Source: Pseudomonas cremoris (GTDB taxonomy: Bacteria; Pseudomonadota; Gammaproteobacteria; Pseudomonadales; Pseudomonadaceae). Taken from it: DNA of 64,000 nt. The stretch's first letter is position 1, and each line of letters opens with the position of its first letter. The stretch is from positions 617,956 through 681,955 of the forward strand of contig NZ_JAAXCY010000004.1 in assembly GCF_014230465.1 (NCBI RefSeq), read 5' to 3'. The position numbers and the translations under genes are program-made. The notes below the pieces were generated by a model, which was not told where the DNA came from, did no database searches, and saw only the letters and a list, made by a program, of their open reading frames with translations. Positions 40,306 through 49,984 of the stretch are shown here, piece by piece.

Positions 40306-41567
40306 TCTCTAAATATCTACCGAAGGGGGCATTTGCACGTAATGTGCTGACCCTCATGACTGGCACAACGTTGGCCCAAGCAATCCCTATCGCTGTGAGC
40401 CCGATACTCACTCGGCTTTATAGTCCGAGTGAGTTTGGAGTTTTCGCTGTTTATCTGGCTATTGTTTCTGTACTGGCAATCTTGGCTACCGGCAGATATG
40501 AACTCGCCATCATGGTGCCCAAAAAAGACCGTGATGCTGCTGCGCTGGTAATTGTAGCCTTTTCTTTAAGTGTCTTAGTAAGTCTGGCTATATTGGTAGT
40601 CATACTTATTTTCAATGAGCAGATAGCCCGGATTTTGAAGATTGTTGAATACCGACGCTGGCTCTATTGGATCCCGTTGAGCGTTGTTTTGACTGCTGGC
40701 TACCAAAGCCTGAATTACTGGAGTAATCGTAGAGGCTATTACCGTAGGATGTCTTCTACTCGTATGGCGCAGAGCGCAGGGATGTCGGCAGTACATGTCG
40801 GTGCTGGGTATGCCGGAAGAGGTATGTTGGGTCTTATAGTAGGTGCTGTCGTAGGTCAATTGGTTGCTTTTTGCTTGCTGCTTTGGAGTGTGCGGGGAAT
40901 AGATCAATCTAGCTTTAAAAAATTGAGCGGAGCAAAGTTATTATCGGTTTCCAGGCGCTATATTGATTTTCCAAAATTTTTGGTTATTGCTCATAGTTTA
41001 AATATTGCTTCGTTTCAATCGCCAGTCATGCTGTTGGGTTCGATTTTTGGAGCGGGCGCTGCCGGATATTTTATGTTGACTCAGCGTGTGATTGGGGCTC
41101 CTATGAGCATTGTAGCCGGCGCCATTGGTGATGTATTTCGACAGCAAGCAAGCGAAGCGTACAGTCGAACTGGTAGTTGTCGAGAGATATACAAGAAAAC
41201 TTTTTTTCGTCTGTTGTCCGTGGCGGTTATACCCTTCTGCATGTTTTTTTTTGTGGCGCCAGGCTTCTTTGCCCTCGTGTTTGGGGAGGCATGGAGAGCG
41301 TCGGGGGAGTATGCCCAGATTCTTATTCCGATGTTCTTTGTACAATTTATTACTAGCCCTTTAAGCTCTATGTTTATGATAGCGCAAAGACAAAAAATTG
41401 ATCTACTTTGGCAAATATCACTATTCGCGTCGGTGTTGATTGTTTTTGGGGTAGGGTATTTTTTTGATAGTTTGATTCTTGGGCTATACTTGTTTAGTGC
41501 GGCATATACTTGTATGTACGCCGTCAATGGATTCGTGTCGTTCAAACTGTCTGGGGGATCTAGGTGA
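40296..41567 (+). CDS. wzx: O-antigen flippase Wzx
   Basis: 423 residues from the ATG at 40296, overlapping wbpE by ten bases. About 12 hydrophobic helices fill the protein; LTRLYSPSEFGVFAVYLAIV near the N-terminus is typical of Wzx-type polysaccharide flippases. It should turn the lipid-linked repeat unit across the inner membrane. A T9 run (41244-41252) lies within the gene and the frame is intact. The pattern of a long hydrophobic protein next to a separate Wzy later in the cluster indicates a Wzx/Wzy-dependent pathway. Confidence 0.88.
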   Translation: MALISKYLPKGAFARNVLTLMTGTTLAQAIPIAVSPILTRLYSPSEFGVFAVYLAIVSVLAILATGRYELAIMVPKKDRDAAALVIVAFSLSVLVSLAILVVILIFNEQIARILKIVEYRRWLYWIPLSVVLTAGYQSLNYWSNRRGYYRRMSSTRMAQSAGMSAVHVGAGYAGRGMLGLIVGAVVGQLVAFCLLLWSVRGIDQSSFKKLSGAKLLSVSRRYIDFPKFLVIAHSLNIASFQSPVMLLGSIFGAGAAGYFMLTQRVIGAPMSIVAGAIGDVFRQQASEAYSRTGSCREIYKKTFFRLLSVAVIPFCMFFFVAPGFFALVFGEAWRASGEYAQILIPMFFVQFITSPLSSMFMIAQRQKIDLLWQISLFASVLIVFGVGYFFDSLILGLYLFSAAYTCMYAVNGFVSFKLSGGSR

Positions 41568-41580
41568 GGGCCAAGATAGC

Positions 41581-42144
41581 ATGACACTATCATCACTGTG
41601 CTCCCGAGTTGCCACCGTGCGAAGGGAGTTAAGCTTTTATCTTGAAGTGGGTAGCATTCCCGTTTCGCGATCTGCTGGCGTACTTTATCGTGGTGCGAAA
41701 CGTTCTGAAATTTTTCGTTTCCGCGAGTTCTATCTGACTCATAATCCGGAAGGGACATTTGGTTGTTTTCGACTTCTATTATGCCTAATGACTTGCCCGA
41801 AATTAGTGGTTGTTGCATGTTCAGTAGAACAAAAAAAATTGATCGGTGTTGATTTTTTTTATTTTAACGAACGAGACCTTGAGGAGCTTACCGTTCACGA
41901 GGGTTTTATCGGTGTGGCAAGGTGTTTTGAGGGTAGAGGTATTGCCACCAGTATGCGTTTTTTAGCGAAGTTGCATTTTGCCAGTGCAGGTATTTCCGGA
42001 ATCTCATCGCGGATATCAAAAGATAACTTTGCATCTATGGCCTCCGCGCGGAAGGCAGGGTTTAAACCAGTGTGCCTGGGGGCGGAAAATGAAAAAACCA
42101 ATGATGAGTATTACCTTGTCTGTGACTTGGAATCGGTGAAATGA
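41581..42144 (+). CDS. GNAT-family acyltransferase
   Basis: 187 residues from ATG 41581, with GAGGG about 11 nt upstream; an upstream extension into wzx is unlikely. The C-terminal half looks like a GNAT core: LIGVDFFYFNERDL, then the acetyl-CoA loop region CFEGRGIATSMRFLA and a final strand with ASARKAGFK. It most likely acylates an amino group on a sugar or nucleotide sugar. The A8 and T8 runs at 41831 and 41853 are slip-prone. It overlaps the FemAB-like gene by four bases. Substrate unknown. Confidence 0.65.
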   Translation: MTLSSLCSRVATVRRELSFYLEVGSIPVSRSAGVLYRGAKRSEIFRFREFYLTHNPEGTFGCFRLLLCLMTCPKLVVVACSVEQKKLIGVDFFYFNERDLEELTVHEGFIGVARCFEGRGIATSMRFLAKLHFASAGISGISSRISKDNFASMASARKAGFKPVCLGAENEKTNDEYYLVCDLESVK

Positions 42145-43103
42145 GTTTAGTGCGAGAACAATATCGTCAGCTTTGTGCCGTTGAAACGTCGATTCCTATA
42201 TTCAGCCAAGCGTGGTGGCTTGATGCAGTGGCACATGAAAATTGGGACGTAGTAGTATGCGAAAAAGACGGCAAAATAATTGCCAGCATGCCCTTTATTA
42301 TTAAAAGAAAACTTTTTGTTTCTATTGTAACTATGCCTGTTCTCACTCAGCACTTGGGGCCTTGGTTTAGAGCTACCGAAGACAAGGAATCCAAGCGCTT
42401 AGGAAGAGAAAAAGATTTAATGACTGAGTTGATCTCAAAACTGCCTCGCTATGATCATTTCTCTGCAAGCTGGAGTTATAAGGTTGCTAATTGGTTGCCG
42501 TTCTATTGGGCAGGTTTCCGGCAAACGACGCGTTATACTTACGTATTAGATGGGTTGGACAATTTTGATGCGTTATGGCATCAGTTTCAACAGAATATTC
42601 GCGGGGATATTCGGAAGGCACAAAGCCGTTTTTCGCTTAAAGTTAGAACTGACTTATCTGTAGAAGACTTTTTGGCTCTTAATGAGATGGTCTATCAGAG
42701 ACAGGGATTGTCAGTGCCTTATTCCGATGATGTTGTCAAAAAAATTGATGATGCGTGTGCCAGTCGTTCGTCCAGGGCAATAGTGATCGCTGAGGATGAC
42801 CAAGGGCGGCATCATGCTGGTGTTTATATTGTATGGGATCAACATAGTGCCTACTACATCATGGGTGGCGGCGACCCTGATCTAAGAAACAGCGGCGCTA
42901 CAAGCTTATGCATGTGGGAGGCGATAAAGCTTTGCTCTGGCGTCACTGAAAGATTTGATTTCGAAGGTTCGATGATGGAACCTGTTGAGCGCTTCTTTCG
43001 GGCCTTCGGTGCCTCCCAGAGGCCATATTTTTCGATCAGCAGAACGCCTTCGAAGCTGCTTAGGCTTTATTTCTTCCTGCAAGATCTAAGAGGGAAAGCC
43101 TGA
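42141..43103 (+). CDS. FemAB/CelD-like GNAT-fold transferase
   Basis: 320 residues. SQAWWLDAVAHENWDVVVCEKDGKI at the start and NIRGDIRKAQSRF, VYIVWDQHSAYYIMGGGD, and RFDFEGSMMEPVERFFRAFG further on are marks of the BioF2/FemAB-like double-GNAT group. Relatives use aminoacyl-tRNA or acyl-CoA to modify cell-wall or polysaccharide amines. In this cluster it lies between a GNAT and a deacetylase with 1-4-base overlaps, so the three probably act in one modification. The donor cannot be decided from sequence. Confidence 0.7.
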   Translation: MSLVREQYRQLCAVETSIPIFSQAWWLDAVAHENWDVVVCEKDGKIIASMPFIIKRKLFVSIVTMPVLTQHLGPWFRATEDKESKRLGREKDLMTELISKLPRYDHFSASWSYKVANWLPFYWAGFRQTTRYTYVLDGLDNFDALWHQFQQNIRGDIRKAQSRFSLKVRTDLSVEDFLALNEMVYQRQGLSVPYSDDVVKKIDDACASRSSRAIVIAEDDQGRHHAGVYIVWDQHSAYYIMGGGDPDLRNSGATSLCMWEAIKLCSGVTERFDFEGSMMEPVERFFRAFGASQRPYFSISRTPSKLLRLYFFLQDLRGKA

Positions 43104-44467
43104 TGAACCTATCCGGCTGGCCTGGTGTTGCCGCGCGGCGTTGGATTGAGCAAATTCTACTCGAACGAATGGGTTACCCGTTTGAATTGACATCGACAGA
43201 CGGTGCTGAACTTAAGCTTAGTTTGCCTGGCTTTCAGGGATTTATCCAATTTGAGTGTGATCCTGGGACCTTCAATCGTAATGACTCTGCGCTACCTTGT
43301 GTGAGCTGGGGTGCTGTGAAAGAAGGCTGGATACCTCCAGGCGGTCAGAACCTTCCTGTGCCTGGCAAGCACACTCTTCGGGTGCCCTTGATTCAAAAAG
43401 AAAGCTTTGGTTTTGTGGTCCATTATGACTTGTTGGGGATGGTCTACTGGATTTTATCCCGCAGTGAGGAAGTAGGGCGTTCCGATTTAGACGAGCATGA
43501 ACGGTTCTCTGCAAGGAACTCTCATGCAATGAAGTATGATTATCTAGAGCGTCCCATTGTTGATGAGTGGCTTTCGATCTTACGAGATATAATTTGTATT
43601 AATTGGCCTGAATTAAAGTTGTTGAAGCATAAGTTTTCAATGAGGGTTTCTCACGATGTGGATGAACCTAGCCGGTATGCGTTCCGTTCTTTATCCCGGT
43701 GGCTTCGGGCAATCGGTGGGGATATCATCAAGCGAAGAGATGTTGGCGGTGTTCTTAAAGCGCTCATTGTAAAGTTTACTAGTCGAAAAAGCCTCAGTTC
43801 TTTAGATCCTGCAAACACGTTTGATTGGATAATGGCCCAGTCCGAAAAAGAAGGGATCGCCAGTGCCTTCTATTTTATTTGCGGCAGAACTGACTTAACT
43901 CGAGATGCTGACTATGAGTTAGAGCATCCTGCTATTCGTGAATTGTTGCGCAGGATCAACAAGCGGGGGCATGAGATTGGGCTTCATCCTAGCTACAATT
44001 CCTATCTCTCAAATTCTGTAATACTCGGGGAGGTAGCACGACTACGAAGGGTTTGCTTGGAGGAAGGGATCGTACAAGCAGCCTGGGGTGGGCGTATGCA
44101 TTTTTTGCGTTGGAGTCAGCCGGCGACGTTGAGAGCCTGGGATGAGGCTTCCATGTCCTACGATAGTACGCTGGGATATGCTGAGTTAGTTGGTTTTCGC
44201 TGTGGTACTTGTTTCGAGTATCCCGCCTTTGACCCCGTGTCACAAGAGATTTTGAACGTCAGGATTAGGCCGTTGATTGTGATGGACGTAACGCTTACGA
44301 GCACTAGCTATCTTGCGCTTGGATATGGGGATGCTGCATTTGAAAAAGTGAAAATGCTTAAAGACGCTTGTCGTACGGTGGATGGACAATTCACTTTGCT
44401 TTGGCATAATAATAATTTGGTGACTGAAGAGGAAAGGCGACTTTATTTATGGAGCCTTAAATGTTAA
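43103..44467 (+). CDS. Polysaccharide deacetylase-like protein (NodB fold) with N-terminal extension
   Basis: 454 residues. The first 170 or so form an extension like those of deacetylases found in O-antigen loci. The NodB-type domain follows: MRVSHDVDEPSRYA with the metal Asp, FYFICGRTD, then HEIGLHPSYNSYL with the His pair, and a late LLWHNNN. The usual NodB motif TFDDG is replaced by SHDVDE, as in the atypical group. It may remove an N-acetyl group from a sugar so that a neighbouring acyltransferase can replace it. No signal peptide, so it should be cytoplasmic. Overlaps wzy by seven bases. Confidence 0.7.
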   Translation: MNLSGWPGVAARRWIEQILLERMGYPFELTSTDGAELKLSLPGFQGFIQFECDPGTFNRNDSALPCVSWGAVKEGWIPPGGQNLPVPGKHTLRVPLIQKESFGFVVHYDLLGMVYWILSRSEEVGRSDLDEHERFSARNSHAMKYDYLERPIVDEWLSILRDIICINWPELKLLKHKFSMRVSHDVDEPSRYAFRSLSRWLRAIGGDIIKRRDVGGVLKALIVKFTSRKSLSSLDPANTFDWIMAQSEKEGIASAFYFICGRTDLTRDADYELEHPAIRELLRRINKRGHEIGLHPSYNSYLSNSVILGEVARLRRVCLEEGIVQAAWGGRMHFLRWSQPATLRAWDEASMSYDSTLGYAELVGFRCGTCFEYPAFDPVSQEILNVRIRPLIVMDVTLTSTSYLALGYGDAAFEKVKMLKDACRTVDGQFTLLWHNNNLVTEEERRLYLWSLKC

Positions 44468-45663
44468 AGATTAAATTATCGAGTGGTCTCTATTGTGCTT
44501 TTTTGGTTGCGGTGGTCGTGGGCTATCCTGTCGTGGCTGCTGTTTCTGAATTGTTAGACATAAATAATCGACTTGCTTCGGTGCCCTACAGGGTGATAGT
44601 TCTTCTGCTTTCATTGGCAATACTTTGCACAATGGTGCATGTTCGTTTTCGATTAACGCTTTTCTGGGGCGCTTGGTGGTTGTTTTGGGGCATGTACTTG
44701 TTCCGAATTTTTCTAGACAGTGTTTTGGTACCGGATAGTTTTCCGGTTCCAGTTTATGAGTATTGGATGCAGTCAGTTTTTGTTTGCCTGATACCAGCAG
44801 TCGCCATGGCTGCAAAAGTAGATAATATATCGGAACGCGCTTTGTTATCCGGTATTGCTGCTGTTGGAGTATTAGGCCTTTTACTGACAGGCGTTGTACT
44901 CATTGCAAAAGAACAAGTATCGTTTGGCGAGCTTTTTTCCGGCCGGTTGGAAACACCCACGCTGAATCCTATTGCCTTGGGGCACGTCGCTGTGACTGTC
45001 ATGCTCATAAGTCTATGTGGCTTTAGAATTGGCTCTCTGCCGTCTAAATTCACATATGGGATTTGTTTTCTGATCGGAGTCGCCGGGTTGATCGGCAGCG
45101 GTTCGCGCGGCCCTATATTGTCATTGATCGTAGTTGTGATTGCTTGGGCCATATCTAAGTCGAAGAATTTTTTGGTAATGATGGCCGCAGTTATATTTTC
45201 TGCTCCGTTATTTTTTTTGCTTATAGTTGATAGTAATAGTTATATCGTTCAGCGTGTAGTTAATGGATTTTTTGATGATTCAGGTCGTGCTGAAATATAT
45301 AGGCAATCGCTCGACGTATTATTGTCTAATTTTTTTGATGGTGGTGGAGTTGGGCCTCTGGGAACTTACCCGCATAACCTTATCGTCGAGAGCTTTATGG
45401 CCTTGGGGGTAGTGGGGGGGGCGGCCTTCCTTGCTATGTTCGTTTCTGGCTGGTTTTCAGCTTTAAAAGTTATGGCGTCGGGGCGACACGTTTGGGTTGC
45501 TGTTCTTTATGTTCAATACGCCACGTTCGTGATGGTCAGTAGTTCGCTGTATATAGCAAACGTATTTTGGATGGCATTGGCGTGTGTCATCACAGTTTCC
45601 CATTCTTATAAAGCGGGGCTGGTTCGAATTAATGTTGCGCATAAGGATGAGGAATTGATATGA
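44461..45663 (+). CDS. wzy: O-antigen polymerase Wzy
   Basis: 400 residues, about 11-12 membrane helices, with large periplasmic loops. The segment [20 protein letters not shown] and the later [18 protein letters not shown] are characteristic of Wzy/O-antigen ligase-type proteins; placement among flippase and transferase genes favours polymerase over ligase. It joins repeat units on the periplasmic side. A run of eight G bases at 45414-45421 lies in the coding part and would switch the protein off on slippage. Sequence is very AT-rich compared with the flanks. Confidence 0.82.
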   Translation: MLKIKLSSGLYCAFLVAVVVGYPVVAAVSELLDINNRLASVPYRVIVLLLSLAILCTMVHVRFRLTLFWGAWWLFWGMYLFRIFLDSVLVPDSFPVPVYEYWMQSVFVCLIPAVAMAAKVDNISERALLSGIAAVGVLGLLLTGVVLIAKEQVSFGELFSGRLETPTLNPIALGHVAVTVMLISLCGFRIGSLPSKFTYGICFLIGVAGLIGSGSRGPILSLIVVVIAWAISKSKNFLVMMAAVIFSAPLFFLLIVDSNSYIVQRVVNGFFDDSGRAEIYRQSLDVLLSNFFDGGGVGPLGTYPHNLIVESFMALGVVGGAAFLAMFVSGWFSALKVMASGRHVWVAVLYVQYATFVMVSSSLYIANVFWMALACVITVSHSYKAGLVRINVAHKDEELI

Positions 45664-46271
45664 CACTTGGTTATGTTTTTGCGAAGCTTTTAAAGAAGTT
45701 GCGTGGGAAAGCGATTCTAAATAGTTCGGTGGCGAATACCTCAAAAGTTGAATCCGGAAGTGCGTTAGTAAATAGCTCTATGGCTGGCCATTCCTTTTGT
45801 GGTTACGATTGCTTATTTATCAATGTTAGTATTGGGAGGTTTTGCTCAATAGCTGGGAGGGTGATTGTAGGAGGGGCCAGGCATCCAATGGAGTACGTAT
45901 CCACAAGCCCTGTATTTTTATCGCATAAGGAGAGCATCAACCAGAAGTTCTCCCGCCATGAATACGGCTCGGAGGCCCATACGAATGTGGGCCACGATGT
46001 CTGGATCGGTGAGGGCGTGTTTGTGAAGGGAGGTGTTACAATCGGCACCGGTGCCGTTATCGGGATGGGAAGTGTAGTGACCAAGGATGTACCACCTTAT
46101 GCAATTTTTGCAGGCAACCCTGCCCGTCTGATTCGGTACCGGTTTGCGGACGATGTCATTGAGGGGCTGCTGAAAAGCGAATGGTGGCTTTATTCAGACG
46201 AGAAGCTACGTGCCTCTGCGCCCCTGTTTAATGACCCGCGAGCGTTTCTGGCTAGTCTCGGTGCGTCATGA
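45660..46271 (+). CDS. CatB-related hexapeptide O-acetyltransferase
   Basis: 203 residues. Left-handed beta-helix: [23 protein letters not shown] (split by the catalytic-loop His), then [20 protein letters not shown] and [20 protein letters not shown] followed by NPARLI. These are marks of xenobiotic/CatB-type and sugar O-acetyltransferases. It probably adds an O-acetyl group to a sugar of the repeat. Starts within the wzy stop (ATGA) and ends in an ATGA with the next gene. Confidence 0.82.
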   Translation: MTLGYVFAKLLKKLRGKAILNSSVANTSKVESGSALVNSSMAGHSFCGYDCLFINVSIGRFCSIAGRVIVGGARHPMEYVSTSPVFLSHKESINQKFSRHEYGSEAHTNVGHDVWIGEGVFVKGGVTIGTGAVIGMGSVVTKDVPPYAIFAGNPARLIRYRFADDVIEGLLKSEWWLYSDEKLRASAPLFNDPRAFLASLGAS

Positions 46272-47410
46272 AGGTCCTTCATTTCTGTTTGTCGTGTTTT
46301 TACATCGATGACTATCGATATCAAGAGAATGAGCTCGTTCGCGAGCATGTCGCTGGAGGGCACGACGTTCTGGTTGTGGCGTCTACCGAAACTTATCTGA
46401 ATAACATGTCGTTAGGCTACACGGACTGTGGTGACTATCTAGGCAGTGATGGCGCGCGGGTCATTCGTCTTCCGTATTCGAAAGTAGGACCTTTCTGGCT
46501 TCGAAAAAAGGTTCGGTCCCATCCTGGTGTCTATGAAATTCTCGAGAGTTTCAAGCCTGACGTCATTATGTTTCACGGGCTTTGCGGTTGGGAACTGCTT
46601 ACAGCCGCTCGTTACAAGCGCCAACACCCGCAGGTCCGACTTTACGTCGACAGCCATGAGGATGCCAATAACAGTGCGGTTGGCGCATTGTCCTCCCTGC
46701 TGCATCGTTTTTTCTATCGCCCGATCATCCGGCGCGCGCTCCCTTGGATCGATAAAGTCTTATGCATATCTCTCGAGACTATGGATTTCGCAAAAGAAAT
46801 GTACGGCTTGCCTGGTCACTCTCTTGAGTTTTTTCCACTGGGCGGTTTTGTTGCTGACGAAGAGGTTTATCTTTCGCATCGAAACAGTGCTCGAATGGAG
46901 TGGTGCTTAGACGCACGCCAGACCGTATTCCTTCAATCTGGTAAGTTTGATGAGAAAAAAAAGCTGGTAGAAAGTCTCCAAGCATTCTCTCAAATTAAAG
47001 ATCAGAATTTTGTATTCCTTATTGTTGGTCGCGTGCATGAATCAATTGAGTCGGAAGTGAGGCAGTTGTCGGCTAAAGATGATCGCGTTCGATATTTAGG
47101 TTGGAAAACCGCCGATGAATTGTATCGGTTGCTATGTGGTGCGGATGTTTACATCCAGCCTGGAAGTCAGTCAGCAACTATGCAGATGAGCTTGTGCGCG
47201 CGGTGTCCGGTAGTCATTGCGGACGTGCCCAGTCATCGGCCATTTGTTGACGGTAACGGCTGGAAAGTTTCTACACTGGAGCAACAAATTTCGGTGTTTA
47301 AAGAAGTAGAAAATAACCCGGGTGCCTTGAGTAATATGTCAATTCGCTCATTTGAAATTGCATCAGAGCTTTTGGACTATCAGCGTATGGCCAAGCGTAT
47401 CCTGATTTAA
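46268..47410 (+). CDS. Glycosyltransferase, GT4-like
   Basis: 380 residues with GT-B features: N-terminal [30 protein letters not shown], and a C-terminal donor-binding half ([48 protein letters not shown]). The usual E-x7-E pair is changed in this last segment. It is one of only two ordinary glycosyltransferases in the cluster. Because it precedes wbpG-hisH-hisF, transfer of the diamino uronic acid is a reasonable guess. An A8 run (46955-46962) lies within the gene. Confidence 0.78.
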   Translation: MKVLHFCLSCFYIDDYRYQENELVREHVAGGHDVLVVASTETYLNNMSLGYTDCGDYLGSDGARVIRLPYSKVGPFWLRKKVRSHPGVYEILESFKPDVIMFHGLCGWELLTAARYKRQHPQVRLYVDSHEDANNSAVGALSSLLHRFFYRPIIRRALPWIDKVLCISLETMDFAKEMYGLPGHSLEFFPLGGFVADEEVYLSHRNSARMEWCLDARQTVFLQSGKFDEKKKLVESLQAFSQIKDQNFVFLIVGRVHESIESEVRQLSAKDDRVRYLGWKTADELYRLLCGADVYIQPGSQSATMQMSLCARCPVVIADVPSHRPFVDGNGWKVSTLEQQISVFKEVENNPGALSNMSIRSFEIASELLDYQRMAKRILI

Positions 47411-47422
47411 TATGGAAGCTTT

Positions 47423-48559
47423 ATGAAAAATTATCAGATATGCACCCAGTGCATTATGGATACTAGTGATCCAAAAATTTCTTTTGATGATCAAGGCGTT
47501 TGTGATTACTGCAATAATTTCAAGTCCGCCATTCAGCCAAATTGGCACACCGATGGGCGCGGTGAAAAGGAGCTGATGGCTCTTGCTGAAAAGATTAAGG
47601 CAAACGGTAAGGGAAAGGACTTCGATTGTATTATTGGTCTCAGCGGTGGACTTGATAGCTCTTATGCTGCTTATATAGCAAAAGAAAAAATGGGCCTCCG
47701 ACCTTTATTGTTTCACGTTGATGCAGGCTGGAATACGGACCAAGCGGTAGGTAATATCGAGAAGTTGGTAGATGGTATGGGGCTTGATCTCTATACCGAC
47801 GTCATCAACTGGGAGGAAATGAAAGATCTTCAAACTGCTTTCTTCCGGTCCCAAATTCCTGACCAAGATATGCCACAGGACGCTGCTTTTTTTTCAGGCC
47901 TGTACAAGTTTGCACGTCAGCACCGTATCAAGTACGTGTTGACCGGCGCCAACTATTCTACCGAGTGTTGTAGGGAGCCAGAGGAGTGGGGCGCCTATCC
48001 TGGTGTCGACAAGACGTTGTTTCGGGATATTCATCAGCGGTTTGGTTCGCGTAAACTCAAGTCGTTTCCATTGACGGATATTTTTGTTTACAAAATTCTT
48101 TACCAGCGTTTATTGGGAATGCAAGTAGTTAAGCCGTTAAACCTTGTTCCATATATAAAGCAGGATGCAGAGGCGACGCTGGAGCGATTGTATGGCTGGA
48201 AAAAATTTCAGCATAAGCACCACGAATCTCGGTTTACTCGTTTTTACGAAGACTATTGGATGCCACGCAAGTTCGGATATGAGAAGCGTCGCGCCCATTT
48301 TTCCAGCCTGATCATGACCGGTCAGATGACCAGAGACGAGGCAGTTCAGCGGATTGCCAAGCCTGAGCTGGAGGAGCAATTCCTTCAGAGCGAATTTGAG
48401 TATGTGGCCAATAAACTCGACCTAACAGTTGACCAACTCCAGGAAATTTTCGAAGGCGAGAACAAAACTTTCCACAGTTACCGAAATAAGCGCTTCCTCA
48501 TCGGTATAGGTTCGCGTGTAATGAGCGCACTGGGTTTGGAGAGAAGGCTGTTCAGATGA
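47423..48559 (+). CDS. wbpG: N-acetyl sugar amidotransferase WbpG
   Basis: 378 residues. CTQCIMDTSDP and CDYCNNF near the N-terminus form a four-Cys metal site, and the PP-loop ATP pyrophosphatase motif IGLSGGLDSSYAAY follows at about 73-86. This is the WbpG/PseA/LegM-like family that uses ammonia from a HisH-HisF pair to turn an N-acetyl group into an acetamidino group. The next two genes encode exactly that pair, with an ATGA overlap. A T8 run (47887-47894) lies in the gene. The likely substrate is the GlcNAc3NAcA product of WbpABED. Confidence 0.92.
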   Translation: MKNYQICTQCIMDTSDPKISFDDQGVCDYCNNFKSAIQPNWHTDGRGEKELMALAEKIKANGKGKDFDCIIGLSGGLDSSYAAYIAKEKMGLRPLLFHVDAGWNTDQAVGNIEKLVDGMGLDLYTDVINWEEMKDLQTAFFRSQIPDQDMPQDAAFFSGLYKFARQHRIKYVLTGANYSTECCREPEEWGAYPGVDKTLFRDIHQRFGSRKLKSFPLTDIFVYKILYQRLLGMQVVKPLNLVPYIKQDAEATLERLYGWKKFQHKHHESRFTRFYEDYWMPRKFGYEKRRAHFSSLIMTGQMTRDEAVQRIAKPELEEQFLQSEFEYVANKLDLTVDQLQEIFEGENKTFHSYRNKRFLIGIGSRVMSALGLERRLFR

Positions 48560-49170
48560 TCACTATCATCAATTATGGGCTAGGTAATATTCAGGCGTTT
48601 GTAAACGTCTATCGGCGGTTGCATATTCCCGTTTGTGTAGCAACGAACGCTGAAGAGCTGAAGGGTGCATCCCGCTTGATTCTTCCTGGTGTGGGTGCTT
48701 TTGATCACGCCATTGAAAAGCTTGATGCCTCTGGTATGCGGCCGGCGTTGGAACATATGGTGCGGGAACAACGCGTGCCTGTACTGGGGATCTGTGTTGG
48801 CATGCAGATTCTCGCCAGCGGCAGTGATGAAGGTAAGCTACCTGGCCTTGGTTGGGTCTCTGGACGAGTCAAGGGATTTGCTACGGTTCCCGATCTCCAA
48901 GGACTGCCTCTCCCTCATATGGGATGGAATGACGTGCAGCCGATAAACGGTTCGCCGCTATTTAGGGGGATTGAAGATGACGCTCGGTTCTATTTCCTTC
49001 ACTCCTTCTATTTCGATTGTGAGGGTGGCTCTGCTGGCATAGCCTCAGCGTCCTACGGGCGAGATTTTGTCTGCGCCGTCGCCGAAAATAACGTTTTTGG
49101 CGTGCAGTTCCATCCAGAGAAGAGTCATCACTTTGGTACTACTCTTTTGAAAAACTTCGCGGAATTTTGA
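48556..49170 (+). CDS. hisH: HisH-type glutaminase for WbpG (HisH2)
   Basis: 204 residues of class I glutamine amidotransferase type. Nucleophile Cys in VLGICVGMQIL, and the His-Glu pair in VQFHPEKSHHFG. It releases ammonia from glutamine. The genome must have another hisH for histidine; this copy, between wbpG and hisF2, serves O-antigen modification as in PAO1 HisH2. Coupled to wbpG by a four-base overlap. Confidence 0.92.
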   Translation: MITIINYGLGNIQAFVNVYRRLHIPVCVATNAEELKGASRLILPGVGAFDHAIEKLDASGMRPALEHMVREQRVPVLGICVGMQILASGSDEGKLPGLGWVSGRVKGFATVPDLQGLPLPHMGWNDVQPINGSPLFRGIEDDARFYFLHSFYFDCEGGSAGIASASYGRDFVCAVAENNVFGVQFHPEKSHHFGTTLLKNFAEF

Positions 49171-49171
49171 G

Positions 49172-49954
49172 ATGCTCAGGCCCAGAATTATTCCATGTTT
49201 GTTGATCCAGGACGGCGGATTGGTTAAAACCGTTCGTTTTAAGGATCCAAAATATGTTGGGGATCCTATCAATGCCGTGAAGATCTTCAATGAAAAAGAA
49301 GCGGACGAACTGATAGTCCTTGATATAGACGCCACCACAAAAGGCAAAGAACCAAATTATAAGCGAATTGCCCATTTAGCAGCAGAGTGCCGGATGCCAC
49401 TGTGCTACGGAGGTGGCATCCGTACCGCTGAGCAGGCCAAGGCAATCATTAGCCTTGGTGTAGAGAAGGTTGCGATCAGCGCCTCTGCAGTGGAGAACCC
49501 TCAGCTTGTTTCGCGTATTGCCGAAGAAATTGGCACGCAGAGCGTGGTGGTCGTTCTTGATTACAAGAAGCGCTTGCTTAGCAAACATCACGATGTTTGG
49601 ACGCACAACGGAACTGTCAATACTAAGCGAAACGTACTGGATGTTGCTCTCGAGATGGAGCGCTTGGGCGCAGGCGAGATTGTTATCAACTCTATAGATC
49701 ACGATGGGCGAATGGAGGGATATGACCTTAATTTGGCGACTCGGCTCAGGCAGGCTATCAACATTCCAATTACTGTTCTGGGTGGCGCTGGCGCGTTGGA
49801 GCATATGCGGGACGTTGTTGCCGCGTGTGGTGTCGTAGGTGTAGCCGCCGGCAGTTTCTTTGTGTTCAAAGGACCTTATAAAGCCGTCCTTATCAGCTAC
49901 CCGAACGATCAACAGAAGAATGAGGTTGTCTATTCAGCCTTGCGAACTAACTAA
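49172..49954 (+). CDS. hisF: HisF-type ammonia-channel subunit for WbpG (HisF2)
   Basis: 260 residues, a (beta-alpha)8 barrel. Asp130 is kept (VVVVLDYKKR), but the other catalytic residue of histidine-pathway HisF, Asp11, is Leu here (PCLLIQDGG in place of PCLDVxDG). The phosphate-binding glycines CYGGGIR and VLGGAGA remain. Loss of Asp11 argues that it no longer makes imidazole glycerol phosphate and only carries ammonia from HisH2 to WbpG. Starts one base after the hisH2 stop codon. Confidence 0.92.
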   Translation: MLRPRIIPCLLIQDGGLVKTVRFKDPKYVGDPINAVKIFNEKEADELIVLDIDATTKGKEPNYKRIAHLAAECRMPLCYGGGIRTAEQAKAIISLGVEKVAISASAVENPQLVSRIAEEIGTQSVVVVLDYKKRLLSKHHDVWTHNGTVNTKRNVLDVALEMERLGAGEIVINSIDHDGRMEGYDLNLATRLRQAINIPITVLGGAGALEHMRDVVAACGVVGVAAGSFFVFKGPYKAVLISYPNDQQKNEVVYSALRTN

Positions 49955-49984
49955 TAGACAACTACATCGGTTTCAGGACTTATT

